From positions 15,981,001 to 16,045,000 of the forward strand of contig JAYKYS010000008.1 of assembly GCA_036924285.1 (NCBI GenBank): a stretch of DNA of 64,000 nt, written 5' to 3'. The translations under genes were made by a program, and so were the position numbers. The DNA is from Asterella californica (Eukaryota > Streptophyta > Marchantiopsida > Marchantiales > Aytoniaceae). This document shows, in pieces, positions 11,701-23,911 of this stretch (positions within the stretch are counted from its first letter, which is position 1; the number at the start of each line of letters is the position of its first letter). A model generated the notes under the pieces. The model saw nothing but the letters and a program-made list of their open reading frames with translations. It did not search any database and was not told where the DNA came from.

Positions 11701-11960
11701 TCCAGAAGTTGAGAATTTAAAAACATCGGTTTAGCATATGATACTCTTTCAAGGTGTACCTCGTTGAGCTAGACAATGTTCAATTACTGACTAGACATTA
11801 CGTGAGACTAGCATAGAAAGCCAAATGAAGACAAGCCTGTATGTTTATTGAATGGACCGTCATGCATAGCCATCTAGACCTAACAAGTCCGCGTGATGCC
11901 CTTATGGCACGTATTGTCAGAGAAAAAACCATAAGGAAGTATTCTCAAAAGAACCATTTA

Positions 11961-12295
11961 GAGCATCTCCATTTGTATAGCGATAGAGGCCTCCTTATCT
12001 CTAATTAATTTACAAATGAAAAGTGATAAATCTTTATCTTTAAGGGAAGGATTTTGCCACCGCACTCCTGAAATAAGAACTCTAAAAATATCAAAAACTC
12101 AAATCTTTTCAAAACTACCAAAAAATTTTCTTCACACGGTTTGATATGGAGTTATATTACAATTTTTAAGTTAAAAAGGTAAAATAATTTTTAAAGAATT
12201 TTATAAATTAAAGACTAATATAAAAATTAACGGTAGAGAAAGGCTTTCCCCTAACTGGTTAGAGGAGCCTTTAAAGAGCCACGGTGGAGATTCTC
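11961..12295. mobile_element. Tourist-like MITE (PIF/Harbinger type), 335 bp
   Basis: Termini are GAGCATCTCCA on the left and, as reverse complement of the right end, GAGAATCTCCA (10 of 11 match). Both sides are flanked by TTA (11958-11960 and 12296-12298), the three-base target duplication typical of PIF/Harbinger elements and Tourist MITEs. Internally there are further partly inverted GAGGCCTCC-type and AAAGGCTCC-type blocks. The body is AT-rich and non-coding. Confidence 0.75.
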
Positions 12296-12301
12296 TTAAG
12301 C

Positions 12302-12538
12302 TTAAAGAATACGGTTGGATATGTCCTCACAGCTAATCAGCTCCACTCGCGTGGAGCGCAGACAAAGTTGATTACAACCCCTCAAGACTCCAACGAGCTG
12401 TACGAAGTAAAACGACCTGTCACCTGAGCCAAGTTGCTTCTCAATCTTGGCTCTGAAGCAACTTGGTCCCTGTACCGGTAACTCCAAGATCACGTTTCTG
12501 ACATCGCGTCTCAAAGACATCTCAGCGTGACTTGCCAA
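12302..12538 (-). other. unassigned 78-codon open frame with TATA-like sequence upstream
   Basis: On minus an ATG at 12538 opens a 78-codon frame. A TATATAGACTATATA sequence lies about 30 bases upstream (12567-12585 on plus), a plausible TATA box. The product has no recognised motif. It abuts the MITE at 11961-12295. Treat as a candidate only. Confidence 0.25.
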
Positions 12539-13439
12539 TCGACCAATCGTCTTCTCTTCTCCGTGTTGTGAGTATATAGTCTATATACCCAGAGAGCAAG
12601 CGGTTCTTGCATCAAAGCTGTATGACATAAACTCAAACGAGGTGACATGGATTTGCACGTTGAACACGTAAGTAGTCAATCACGGTGAACATTAAGTAGT
12701 CAGCAGGTAACAACTTAACGTATAAACGTTAAATCTTGAAGAGAAGGGGGCATATTCTAGCTCAGCATGACAATAAACAAAAATCTGAAAAGAAGAAAAC
12801 AAATTAGAGCAAGCGGTAGAGCAAGCGGTTCAGCCAGAAGCTGTTTCTCGTACCCTTCTTCGTCCCGTTAACATGGGACTTTGCTGCATCCTTGGGGTAA
12901 TTTTCTTGGTCACACTCCCGAAAATCGTTTTCAACTTACCTAATAGGTGCGACCAAGTTGGATAAACTATAGCTAATTTATCTAAGGAGAGTTTTGTCTA
13001 GAATCGTGTATCGCTCAGGGGGTGTTTTTGAATCTTTTTAAGTTTTTTGTTTTTTTGTTTTTTGTTTTTATACAACTCTAATAAATTATTAAAATTCTAA
13101 ATTTACTTATAACTGAAACTCATGTATGATTAAGAATAAAAATTTTGTTAAAACCTGCCGTGACAGTTTCCTGTGGCTGCTGCAAAAAACATCCACGACC
13201 TCTTGGCCGCAGTGTTACGGCTGCGACCAAGAGAGACAAATATTTTCCAAAGGTTATAGTTTTGACACTCCCTATTACTTATCGGACGTTTTTGGTCCCA
13301 CTTCTGGCTCGGTTCTCGCGATCGGTCGCCTGTCTTACGTGGAGTCCTTATTGGACTGCAACGTAGAGCCTTGCGTTCTCTTCGATGACATGGACTAGTG
13401 GTTAGTGAATTGCAGTGTCAGGTTATTATGTATTAAGGT

Positions 13440-13600
13440 CAGGTTACTCGGGTTATCCTGAATGGCAAGCTAGAGTTATTCAGGGTAAGGGTCGTGACGT
13501 TGAATGGCCAAGTCAGGTCATCCAGGAGAAGAGTCGTTATAATGAATGGCAGGGTCAAGTTATTCTGCGTAAGGACAGTGAAGCTGAATGGCAAGGTTGG
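13440..13600 (+). repeat. 42-bp tandem repeat, 3-4 diverged units
   Basis: Units begin with GAATGGCAAG or a variant and recur every 42 bases: about 13470, 13502, 13546 and 13586 with small spacing changes. In one frame each unit reads EWQ/P..QVIQ.K plus a variable tail, so the 14-residue period is visible at protein level inside an 87-codon frame (13415-13678). No known repeat-protein family is recognised. Confidence 0.6.
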
Positions 13601-13939
13601 ATATATTTCAGGTATATAATTTCAATCGAGATAGTGAATGGCTTGTCCTTGTCATTCAATACTGCAGTAACACGCTAATATGCATGCAACATGAACTTTC
13701 GGGAATTTTTTTCTCCTTTTGTTAACAAGGAATTATATAAATGTTAAATACAATACATATACTAAGTAAATATAAATAATTAAAATTTTTCATAAATGTT
13801 ATTTGTTAACCCATGTCTTGAAACACGGAGAGAGCAGACAAAGACCCATAAGTGTTGGCCGGACTGTCGCGCTTCAAGAGGTATAAGTCCGGGGTACTGT
13901 ACTCAAAAATATATAATTTAATCTGGCATTTAATTTAAT

Positions 13940-13969
13940 ACCTAACCCTTCCGATCGGAAGGGTTAGGT
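13940..13969. repeat. 30-bp perfect palindrome
   Basis: Left half ACCTAACCCTTCCGA is followed directly by its exact reverse complement. An 11-bp-arm inverted repeat (CCCTCTTCCGA, 2-nt loop) follows at 13993-14016. Both lie inside the fold-back structure. Confidence 0.9.
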
Positions 13970-15134
13970 CTTAAATTAAACGCATAGTTCCCCCTCTTCC
14001 GAACTCGGAAGAGGGTGAATATGCATGCTAGATGCACTTCTGGCCCAGACCAGGGAGAAGACAAACAGTAATGTAATGAAAATAATTTCCAAACATAATT
14101 GGTGGAGACATTGACTGAAAAGATAATGAAATAAATGTTTTTCATGAGGATCGATTTAGTACAGTGCACTGCAGCAAAAACTACACAGGAAGAAACAAAA
14201 CAATGCATGTGTAAATGTGATGTACCAAATTCAAATATTACATTTAGTATTCTAAATTCAATAAACTATAATAGAAAAAGTTATATTTATAGTTGACTGA
14301 AAGAGTCTCAGACTGCTACGCAAAGTTTAACCTGCCCGTGTTTATAAGTCACACACCTCTTGTCACAGTTGGCATCTACGATCATAAACCTGTTCGTGAA
14401 GGGTGTGATATGTTAATCTTTCACAATATAAAGATTTAACTATAATTGAATAAACAAGTTTAATTTTTTAATTCATCAATTTATTACCTAACCTTTTCAA
14501 AACAAAAAAAGTTAGTTAATAAATTAAGGATGTATTAAGATGATGGAGAGGGTGAATATGCATGCTTGCGAAATACCTGAATGTACTGAACTTGCTAGTC
14601 ATGCTGTCGGTTGTCATCGAGGTAAGACGGACGACGGAAAACCGAGCCAAAGGTGTGACCAAGAATATTTGGTAAGTCGTGGACGCGACCAAGTTGAAAA
14701 CAATCTCCGGGGATGTGACCAAGTAAATTACCAGCGTCCTTCTCCCGTTAACATAGGAGTTAGTTACGTCTTTGTCCCGCTAACATGGAAGTTAGTTGAG
14801 AAAGAAGTGAATATGGCTGTAGCAAGTGACTCCAGAAGTAAACGTCTTTAATGACTGAAATCCTCGGTCTTAAGCGAGTGGGGCACAGTGACAACTCTTG
14901 AAATTTAACGTATTACAGTCCATGTTAGTTTGTTGTACGGAATTAGAGTGTGATATTGCAGTACTGTACCATGATCCTTCCGAGTCAAAGAGGATCAGCT
15001 GAGTTTAGATATTACCATCTCCTTACAAACGTGCAGTCTTCATACTTGAGGCACTCCAGGATCATCCCATTCAGAAGTCCATCACTGGGGCACATCCATG
15101 TGAGCAGGTGATACAGAGAGTGACCCGAAATAAC

Positions 15135-15167
15135 ATGATGTATACTTGACTCGAAAGTATACATCAT
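15135..15167. repeat. inverted repeat, 13-bp perfect arms
   Basis: ATGATGTATACTT, a 7-nt spacer, then its exact reverse complement. Lies in spacer DNA downstream of VPS2. Confidence 0.9.
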
Positions 15168-15440
15168 CGATACGCGTTACTCGGATCGCTCCTACTCGAC
15201 TGTGGAGACTGAACTAAGAGTATCTGTGAACGGTTACGGTATGAAGCACGAAACTTAAAGCGAGGATTATTCGACTCAGAACCAGTATCACCATACACAA
15301 CTTAATCCAGGAGATGATCCGTCATATGAGTCGACAAGACTATACACCCCACGGGACCCATCAAAACAAGGCTCTAAGGAAATCCTGAACAACATCAAGC
15401 AACTTCGAAAAGTAAAGGAAACGCTTCCAAGGGAAGCACT

Positions 15441-15475
15441 GCCAATTGTTTCCTATTTTATAGGAAACAATTGGC
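15441..15475. repeat. inverted repeat, 16-bp perfect arms
   Basis: GCCAATTGTTTCCTAT, a 3-nt loop of T, then its exact reverse complement. In RNA it would form a tight hairpin. It lies about 450 bp past the VPS2 stop codon. Confidence 0.9.
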
Positions 15476-15919
15476 CAATACGCATCGAAGATTGGGGTTT
15501 GGATTAAGGAGCTCAATGTCCTTGTTGGCAAGAGACTACATCTTCAAAACTAATGCAGCAAAAGATCTAGAGTTAAACATATGGTACATGAAAGTTGGTA
15601 GTTAGAAAGTCAACACCCTCAGACACGTGTTTACATTAGACCTGTGTCGAAAAAATGCAGCTTCTGATCTTTGGTACTGTCATTAGCTTAAAAGTCCCAG
15701 GCTCGAGGTTCCTCCCCTAAGCCTCACTAACCACACGCTTTACATAATCCGAAACGGGCTTCGGACGCTTTCTTGCTCGCGAACACTCGGAGTGATACTG
15801 TACATTATCCTGAAGTCGCTAAGAAAGTAAGGCCTTGCATATCAGTCTGAGAGGCCCTGGACTAGAATTAGACACTATGCACTTCCAGTTGGGCGTCAAT
15901 CAGTATTATCTTTAACACT

Positions 15920-17766
15920 CTACATTTTCCGGAGGTTGTCTAGTCGTGCTTGAAGATCACTGTCTATACCGGTATCGTCTACCGCCGCCGTTGGCTGTGC
16001 AACTTTGGCAGGTCCTGTCTGGACGGGAGCAGCTGCTGCGTTTGCAGGTGCATTAACAAGCTGCCAAGAAGAACAGAAAGAAAAGAGGAGACGGTCAGAT
16101 TACCGGACAACATGGCACGACAAACTGAAACTCTATCAAATACCGCAACCTACCTGTTAACACGACAGACGAACAAATCAAGCTGTCTTTCGGACCTGTT
16201 TACTGTAATCCTACTAGAGGCACAATACTATAAATGCGGATTTTACAGGCAAGGCAAACTCGTAATAGCGACCACCAAAAGATAAATGCATTCGTCATAC
16301 ATGTACAAAACTCCACACGAAACGCCAAATCAGATGAGAGAAGTGGAAAGACCGCAAAGACCTGAGTATCTAGGTCTACGCCAATCTCGTCAAGGACTTG
16401 ATTGACAAGCTCTTCTGTTTCCTCTTCTTCCTCATCGCCCTCAAGAGCATCATCAATGGCATCTCCCATAACCTCAGTGGTCATTTCCATCCTCTCATTT
16501 TGCCTCTCAAACTCTTGCATGATCTTCTGAAGGGCAGGAAGGTTGAGCTGCTTGTTCATTTGTCCCATAGCTTTTGTAACTCCTTTCATCGCCTCGGCCA
16601 TTGCTTGGGTGGATTTCAATGTCTGTGAATTAGCAAAGGGCAATACTTAAAAAACTGAGGTTTGGAAATGCTGCAAGTATTCATCACAAACTGAACTGCA
16701 CTGTCGGGAAAACTCACATAGTAAACTATTTTTACATTATAAAGACAATATTGGTAATGAAGATAAAAACACATGAGTCAGACAATTCCTGAGAGGATCA
16801 ACCATGCTGAAGGCTGTGCTTCCTAATTCGGCTGCCACGTAAAGAATGCTGAGTGGAAGCAATACACTGTAGGAGCCTCTGTAGGGAGCAAAGACCCTGA
16901 CCTGTATTCGCAGAGATACACCCTGAAGTTGTGATTTAAGGCCATAAAACTTGGTGATTTGATGCCTCGTTCTGATTAGGTCCTTCGCCATCACCCTAAC
17001 AGCACCCTACCAGATCCAAGAATAAGGATGTCATTCCAGGAAACAAAGAAACACAGCTTTCTCGGCAATGGCCAATTGAGCCAAAGTCAATGGAAATGTA
17101 CTTCATTCAGTTGTCACCGTTCATGGTCAAGCGGGGGGTAAAATCTGGAAGCCTATCGACACCCACATACAGGAACACTACAAGAACCGATCCCAAATTT
17201 GTTCAACCTATCACGGTCCAACAGAAACATCTAACTCTCAGCTCCAGGAAATTGCTTGTGGAGGCATAAAACCTTGGTGCATTAGACGTTCCAGAAGAGG
17301 CCTCCTGAGAATAATTTAACGGCAAGTAACTAAACCCAGTTTCCAGTAAGTGACAAGGTAACGTACCATTTGTCCCTGCTTGGCAGTTTTCTTGATCTCA
17401 ACTATCAATTTCTTTTCTTGAGTCTGCAGACTCTGCCTCTCTCGTTCTATTTCTCGAATGGACTTATCCAGCATGCGCTTATTCTCCCGTAGAAGTTCTG
17501 CAATTACCACAATTACCACAATCTCGGAATTCTCGACTTGTAGCAACGGCAATCGAACACAAAAGCCTCCTACAGCTCGTTTACGTAACCATTCCGATCT
17601 CCAGAAAGTACTTCCGAGTAGCACATAACTAAACGTATTCGGACGATCACAATCTATAATGGTATGATTCTTCAAGAACAGCACGAGTCGTCAATACTTG
17701 AATCTAGACCAGATAAAAGGTGAAAGTACCTGCGGGAGTCTTCTTCTTCCCAAAGAGAAAACTCAT
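15920..17766 (-). CDS. VPS2.1: VPS2/CHMP2, ESCRT-III subunit
   Basis: Five exons on minus: 17766-17730, 17497-17367, 17006-16902, 16622-16362, 16060-15920. All introns are GT..AG and the joined frame is 224 codons, against 225 aa in Arabidopsis VPS2.1. The N-terminus MSFLFGKKKTPAELLRENKR is the basic amphipathic start of the Snf7 domain. It continues through RTRHQITKFYGLKSQLQGVS, KAMGQMNKQLNLPALQKIM and a MGDAIDDALEG segment. An acidic run EGDEEEEETEE lies at about 152-162. The end, DSDLQARLDNLRKM (211-224), is the MIM1 helix that binds the VPS4 MIT domain. ESCRT-III polymers cut membrane necks in multivesicular-body sorting (family knowledge). An Ala/Pro/Val linker at 182-206 is variable in the family. 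No lesion is visible. Confidence 0.95.
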
Positions 17767-18600
17767 TTTCGTTAGCTCGGCTGCTGCAGAACCAAGCTCT
17801 GACGTAAACTCCTGAATTCAAACTCCGCACTCGAAGGGGACAAAAAACTGCTAAAATGCCTCCACAGGTTCTCAATATCAGTCCCGAAGATTGTCACAAA
17901 AGCGCCGATCCATCAGCCAGAGACAGTAAAGGCAGACACCTCCCTTCGCCAATTCAAACAATGAAGCTTCGCGGGCCGATCTAATTCACTGTGGATCAGT
18001 GTGTCTTCCTAAGCATTCAAATATACAAGATAACAGCCCTAACAACAAACAGATCTGATCAACTATCAATCAAGGAATTCTAGACATCCAATCTCTTCAG
18101 TAACGAGTCTGACCAACGATAAGCACTTGGAACTCAAGAATTCACGACCAGATCGCCACTTCTCTTGACAACTACGCTCCGCGTGGTTCGTCGCTTTCGC
18201 TCAATGCACATCTTCTCGTTCCGCTTACTCATGAGACTAAGCTGCTAGGCTGTTGTCCATTACAGCCGGTCGCAATTCCCTGTGACCGGGAATTGTGCTG
18301 TTAGATAACTTTGATATCTTGATCTCCCACTAAAAATACCGGCAGTCACCAGTTCTCCTTGATGGGAACAGGCAACGACTTAACAGCAGCACACGTCGAG
18401 TGATGCAGTTCCGTGAGGATTTAGGACGCAAAAGGAATGCTGCTCCGATTCCAGCAGTGCTCTGACGCTTTCCGATGTCGGTGATCTCTCTGCAGTGTCG
18501 ACGAAAGGGGACGCTTAGAGAACTTCGTCACAAAGAAACATACAAAAAGACGGGCTTCTAGCGCCGGACATAAATATTTCGAAACCGGGGATCGTTCGGT
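17767..18600 (-). promoter_or_regulatory. probable 5' leader and promoter region of VPS2
   Basis: Base composition stays higher in GC up to about 18600 and then drops sharply to AT-rich spacer, which is where I would place the upstream limit of the gene region. A 5' leader intron is possible. No TATA box or other site was assigned. A short inverted repeat (CAATTCCC..GGGAATTG) lies at about 18270-18294. Confidence 0.35.
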
Positions 18601-20956
18601 TTACGGGTTGCTCCCTTATTTAAAGATATTATTATTATTATGGAGATTCTTTAATCTTTTTGGAACCTTATTTTCTAAAACTTTTTTGGTTCTATTAGTA
18701 ATTCCCTTCTGTTGCAACTCATTGCATTCCTTTCAATTAAAGTTCTTGCTTTGATGAGAAATCAAGATTCTAATATATACCAGTAACCATTTGTCATATT
18801 ATACATACTCAAACTATTTTGTTATACTTCTATTTTTAAAGTACTGCATAATCAATTAAAAGTTTTTATGTTTTGGTTTCTTTCACAGTCTTACCGGTGA
18901 TCCCTTTTGGACAGAACGTATAATTTCTTGAAATTTATTATTTCTTCCTTGTTACTTGTTGATCGTCTTCCTCATGAGTGAAATTTAAAACACACAAAGT
19001 TTGGCCTAGAATGATTATTACTGTCAAACATCGTGTAATGGTAATTATTCTCATTTATGTGGAATGTTTTAGTTTTCAACTCATAGTTCTTAATATATAT
19101 CTAACTTATCATTCCAGCTATTGAAGCCCGCAGTTTCTTGAAATTTGTCGCGAATGTTTTCCAATTTTCTTCACTTAAATATTTGAAATTCTAGAAGACA
19201 AATGTTAAACTGAAGACCATATATTGTTCGATAAATACGTTGATGAGAAAGACATTATGACTACATTGCGCGATGAAACATTACACATATACTGGAATAT
19301 TTTATATAACTTTGATATGATAATTACTGATATGTTTCACGGATTGGTGATATTACAAAATCAGATTTAATAAGTTTGAATACTTCTAAATATACAGGAA
19401 CACTATATAAATATTGCTAAATTGCAATCTTCAATATCTTAATTTATTATAGTATTGATATAATATCCGTACATACTAAACTTGTCCAGCTGTATACTAC
19501 AGGAAACAGGAATTTGAAGAAAACCATGTATTTATTTGAAAGTATAGTTAAGAAAGATACTATTCTATGCCTTGTTCCACGTATTGCACCCTTCTGATCG
19601 ATGGACAATCTTCTCCCCAAGTAAAAGGCCGAAAGTTGCAGCATTCTTCTCCAATATTCTAATTTCACTGCATTATATAATTATCACCTTTTCCACTTCA
19701 CTGCATTATTTATTTTTTCGTTTGATTGATACCACTGATGGTCATCTAGCTATAGTTAAATGCAAAGCCCATATCAGGGGAATGTGCATAGCATATATGG
19801 AGATATTGAATATGCATACCAGCTAAGGTGTGTCGTCGGACCCAAGGAAAATAATATGCATGCAACATGGGTGTTTTATGGCAGAAAGAAAGAAGAGGGT
19901 AATCACGTAGCATGGGCACGGAATCTTGGACCATAATTATTTGAGATATTTGTAGAACTAAAATTGTTCAACATATGTAGGTTTTATCGACTTTAAGTAG
20001 CAATTTGTTTTGTGTAAGTAATAATATATATATTATTGTAAATTATATACTGAATTAATATACAAATATCTTTTCGAATTATTTGACGTTATCCAAATGG
20101 AGAGTTGTGAGAAGTTTCTGGAAAAACCATAGAGCAAACGCAACCGTACTCTCTTCCAATGTACAAGTGATGATACCTTTGATGCATAATACACATAAAT
20201 ATATTTAAACAATAGTTTTATTACATAATTCTTGCCTGTCATTCTTGCCTATAAGAAGATGGAATCGGAAGTTATATTACTTACTAAGCGAGTGCTACCG
20301 TACTGGAAACTCAATTCAACACGCACACTTAACAACACATTGTTTTTTACATGTGTTCCTCAGAGCGTAAATCTTTAAAAGTTTCAGAAAATATATTAAA
20401 TTTTCAATTTTCAGTAATTCATGTTAAAGATTCATTTCATACTTCTTAAAGTTTATTTAATATCAAATTCTTTTCAACATGTATAACTTTTTTAAGTATA
20501 AACGAATTCATGTTCTCAACTTGGACAAAAACGTCTTGCACTTGTTTGTAAATAAATTAGCACTTCCTGCAAAAGTCTTCACGATTTGAGTTACCAGTAC
20601 GGTAATAGTATGTGCAGTTCTCGCCCAAGTTTAGGGTTAAAGAATATAAAAGTTCAAAGTAAAGTTTATAATATGAACTTAGACTCTTAGAACTGGAAAA
20701 TACGATATTGAACTTAGTTTAAAGATGTGATAACCTAGTTCAAAACTTAGGTAAGTTAAGTTTTAACCATATTTCTGAACACAGTTTGGTTGACAGACTT
20801 CGGTCACGGTCCTTTTTCTTCTTTTGGTTTGGAAGCGTGATAAGACGGTATTTGATATGCATCCCAAGCGGGGTGGAGAAATTCGGAGAGAAAAGGGAAA
20901 AGTGTTATCCGTTAGCGCTTTGTGAAGCGCCATGGCGAACGGCCCTTTTATAGTGT

Positions 20957-21007
20957 ATCCTCTTTCGGCTTTGCATCGTTATCATGTTTGCAAAAGCGAA
21001 AGAGGAT
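20957..21007. repeat. inverted repeat, 19-bp arms, 13-nt loop
   Basis: ATCCTCTTTCGGCTTTGCA pairs with the reverse complement of 20989-21007 with a single G/T-type difference. Size and near-perfect stem resemble a short hairpin RNA precursor, but no expression evidence exists here. Confidence 0.75.
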
Positions 21008-22046
21008 ATCATATTCATCTCCCTCGTCTTTTGGGGTTAATCTATCTTTTAATTTCGATCTTTAAAGCATGTTTGAGTAATATATTAATATTTGGACGTG
21101 TGTTTGTTATATAACTAACGTGTATTTGTTAACAACCTTTCACATTCATAGTTTCAGATGCATCTGTGCGTGTACATTTTATGGGTTATGTCCGGATTAT
21201 CTTGTAATGTTAGATGCAATTATTATTTAATATTTATAAATAAATAATATTTATTTATGACATAATATGTATATTTTGTCCGACTAAAAGACAACCAACA
21301 TTTACTGAAGTTTATGTAGCATGCATATTTTGGGTGCACGATCCGTTTCTAAGAACATAGCGCAAGAACTGTCAGCATTTTCGTTCCATTTTAAGGGGAA
21401 AGTTATGAATGAATCAACTGTAGTAGAAGCTACAGTACATAATATCTTTCCCCATGGCCTTTTACATCGAACTGCATTTTCTGTTCTCTGTAAACATATA
21501 TATTTTATGTAAACATGTTGTACTAAGTTGTTTTAGAATATCAAACTTTTATATAACTATAAAGTGTTAAGGGAGCCTTGGAATTGCAAACAGAACCGGA
21601 CATAATCCATAAATGAAATGTTTACTCTCGCGCTGCTATGAGGATGAATCCAAGACCAAGTTAAGAAAGAGCATGGTTTCATTTACAACTTAATTCTTCC
21701 CGTAAGAGAGGTTAGTGCATAAATATGTGGAAGCACTCTTGCTTTCTAAGTGTACACTAAAGGTGAATACGAATGTAAAGTGCACTTCTTGTCAAGGGAA
21801 GGAAAATGAAAAGAGGATTTAAGAGATGAAAAATTGGGGCTCTTTATTCCTTTGGCTCTTCGTTATATGACTGTAAGTTAATGATACAAACTGATTATAT
21901 ATATATCCGGGTGTATATGTAACACAAGGTACCTTAGATATAAGGATGAGCCCTTGAAAATATACTTATTGTGGACTAATTGTGGTCTAGATTTGAGGAG
22001 GAAAAAAATCCTTCTCATTTATTTCACGCTCCCCAAATATGATAAC

Positions 22047-22074
22047 GAGTAATTAGAGTATACTCTAATTACTC
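22047..22074. repeat. 28-bp perfect palindrome
   Basis: GAGTAATTAGAGTA followed directly by its exact reverse complement, with no loop. Confidence 0.9.
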
Positions 22075-22305
22075 ATATACTATATTTATAGTATGGTACT
22101 CTACACTTATACACATGTAAATTCTAAGTTCTCACCGTGATAACTAGACTGGCTAAGACCTCGACGTCGGGAGTTGGAGCCGAGCTGAAGAATTCTCTTA
22201 ACACGATAATATTTTATTTATACAGAGACACTATGTGAGATAATAATATAGTTATTATTCTAAATATTTAGAATAAATCTAGACTATTAAATTGTGTCCA
22301 AAGCA

Positions 22306-22491
22306 CCAAGATCAAATCTTTCTGTTCTCAACAAAAACAATTGATATTCAGTAATAAAAGAATACTCTAATACATGAAAAAAAACTTAGCTCAAAGTACC
22401 AAAATAACAACTTTCTGTTCTCAACAAAAATAACTGATATTCAATCATAAAAGAATGCTATAATACATGAAACGAACTTAGCTCAAATGAT
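22306..22491 (+). repeat. two-unit tandem duplication, period 93 bp
   Basis: TCTGTTCTCAACAAAAA at 22321 recurs at 22414, and the following blocks (GATATTCA, AATACATGAAA, CTTAGCTCAAA) recur in the same order. The units differ at several bases. Confidence 0.8.
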
Positions 22492-23911
22492 AATACACGT
22501 TCAGAGAGAGGTGAATATATATCCTACGTAAAATGCAATGCTTACGCCATCCACTGACTGCAAACATCAGCACTCTTACGTAACAAACACACTCTGAATA
22601 ACCGGAATGATGTTTTGCGCTATGCAGTACCGGTACAGTGTCAGTACAGGATCAGTACCGGTACAAACCCACATCCTCCAAGATAGCGAACTCCATACTA
22701 GTTCAGACGGAAGTGAGCACCACAGTCGAGAACACATCCTCCATCATGAGAACCTTCTCTCTCTACTTGATTAACAGCCGTATTCAATAGATATTTGTTC
22801 GGACATGTTTGCAGAAGTCATGATAATCTTCTTTTGTTCTATGCAAAAAGGTTTAATTCTGAATCCTAAAATTTCTGGATTATTTCTTCTCCACATTGAA
22901 TCCAACCGTTCAACCAAGATAAGTCCGTTTCACATCTAGAACGAGACTCTGATATGTTTTAATTATATAATTATATCCAACCTAATCTGACCAAATTGTA
23001 TAGTATTATATCACACGAGAGTCTATAACACTAGGAAATAGAACACAAGGGGTGAAGAAACTAAAGAAAGAGACAAAACACATATATATGACAAAGATAC
23101 AGCATTATTAACAGTAAAAAAGTTAAATAACCAAGAAATAAACTGTTAGATTCTCGATTAAAACTGAAATCAATAATCATAGTGCTAATAAAAAAACGTC
23201 CTTGTAAGATGAAGATTCATGTCTGTTGAAAATTAATATTACCTTATAGAGACGAGACATGAACAACAGATAATAGATGCATGAGGTGTTACTCTTCTCG
23301 TTCACAATATGAACTCGATCATGTTATTTTAAATTATGCAATCATTTATACATCTCATTCAAAGTTATATAATTTGCAGTCCAAGTGGAATAATCTCACT
23401 CTTTTATTATTGCTCTTACGAGTATGATAATCTCGAATTGAGAACTGTTTAAGATCTCCATTCGAATTTTTCTTAATAATGACTCTTAGGTGATAGATGC
23501 ATTCAGATCCGCAAGATGGTCATGCAAATATGAAAAGATGCATATGATGTTAACATGTTAACGAACAAACAATATGAATTCCATGTCTTGATGAGAGCGT
23601 CCCATCAAGATAATAAACACAATAATATATAATTGCATAAAGTAGTTTACTTTATTTATACACATAGAGGAGAAATTCATAAATTGTCTCATCGAACAAT
23701 CAATTGCAAAAATATGTCAACACTTTTGCAACGAGGATCAACCCCATGAAGAGGTGATCATGAATCGTTATTTATGATATAATTTAAATCCTAAAATAAG
23801 ACGCAAGCTCATACCTCTTAATAAATATCACTGAAGACACTATCAACATATAACAGTCCAAATGATATGTAAGGTCAATATAGAGACATCAAGAAATAAA
23901 TATATAATCGC

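Larger units (their letters stand above)
12855..14805. mobile_element. fold-back-like structure with diverged inverted arms
   Basis: Reverse complement of 12896-12937 matches 14691-14732 at about 36 of 42 positions (AAGTTGAAAAC, then TGTGACCAAG and AAATTACC). Reverse complement of about 14608-14665 matches 13285-13345 (GGCTCGGTT core, GTCTTAC). The CCCGTTAACATGG/RGGA block also occurs in both arms. The left arm carries about 320 extra bases, including T-rich sequence at 13030-13120. The interior holds a 42-bp tandem repeat and two palindromes. A motif GYGACCAAG or its complement recurs at least six times. This resembles a fold-back or MULE-type element, but terminal limits and target duplication were not found. 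Confidence 0.5.

Noticed and set aside
13993..14016. Bacterial-type terminator
   Set aside because: The stem has no T-run and the context is a eukaryotic nuclear genome.
15690..15725. CCCAGGCTCGAGGTTCC as a Pol III B-box or tRNA relic
   Set aside because: No A-box at suitable spacing and no tRNA fold could be made.
15950..16285. 111-codon plus frame
   Set aside because: Antisense to the last exon and intron of VPS2.
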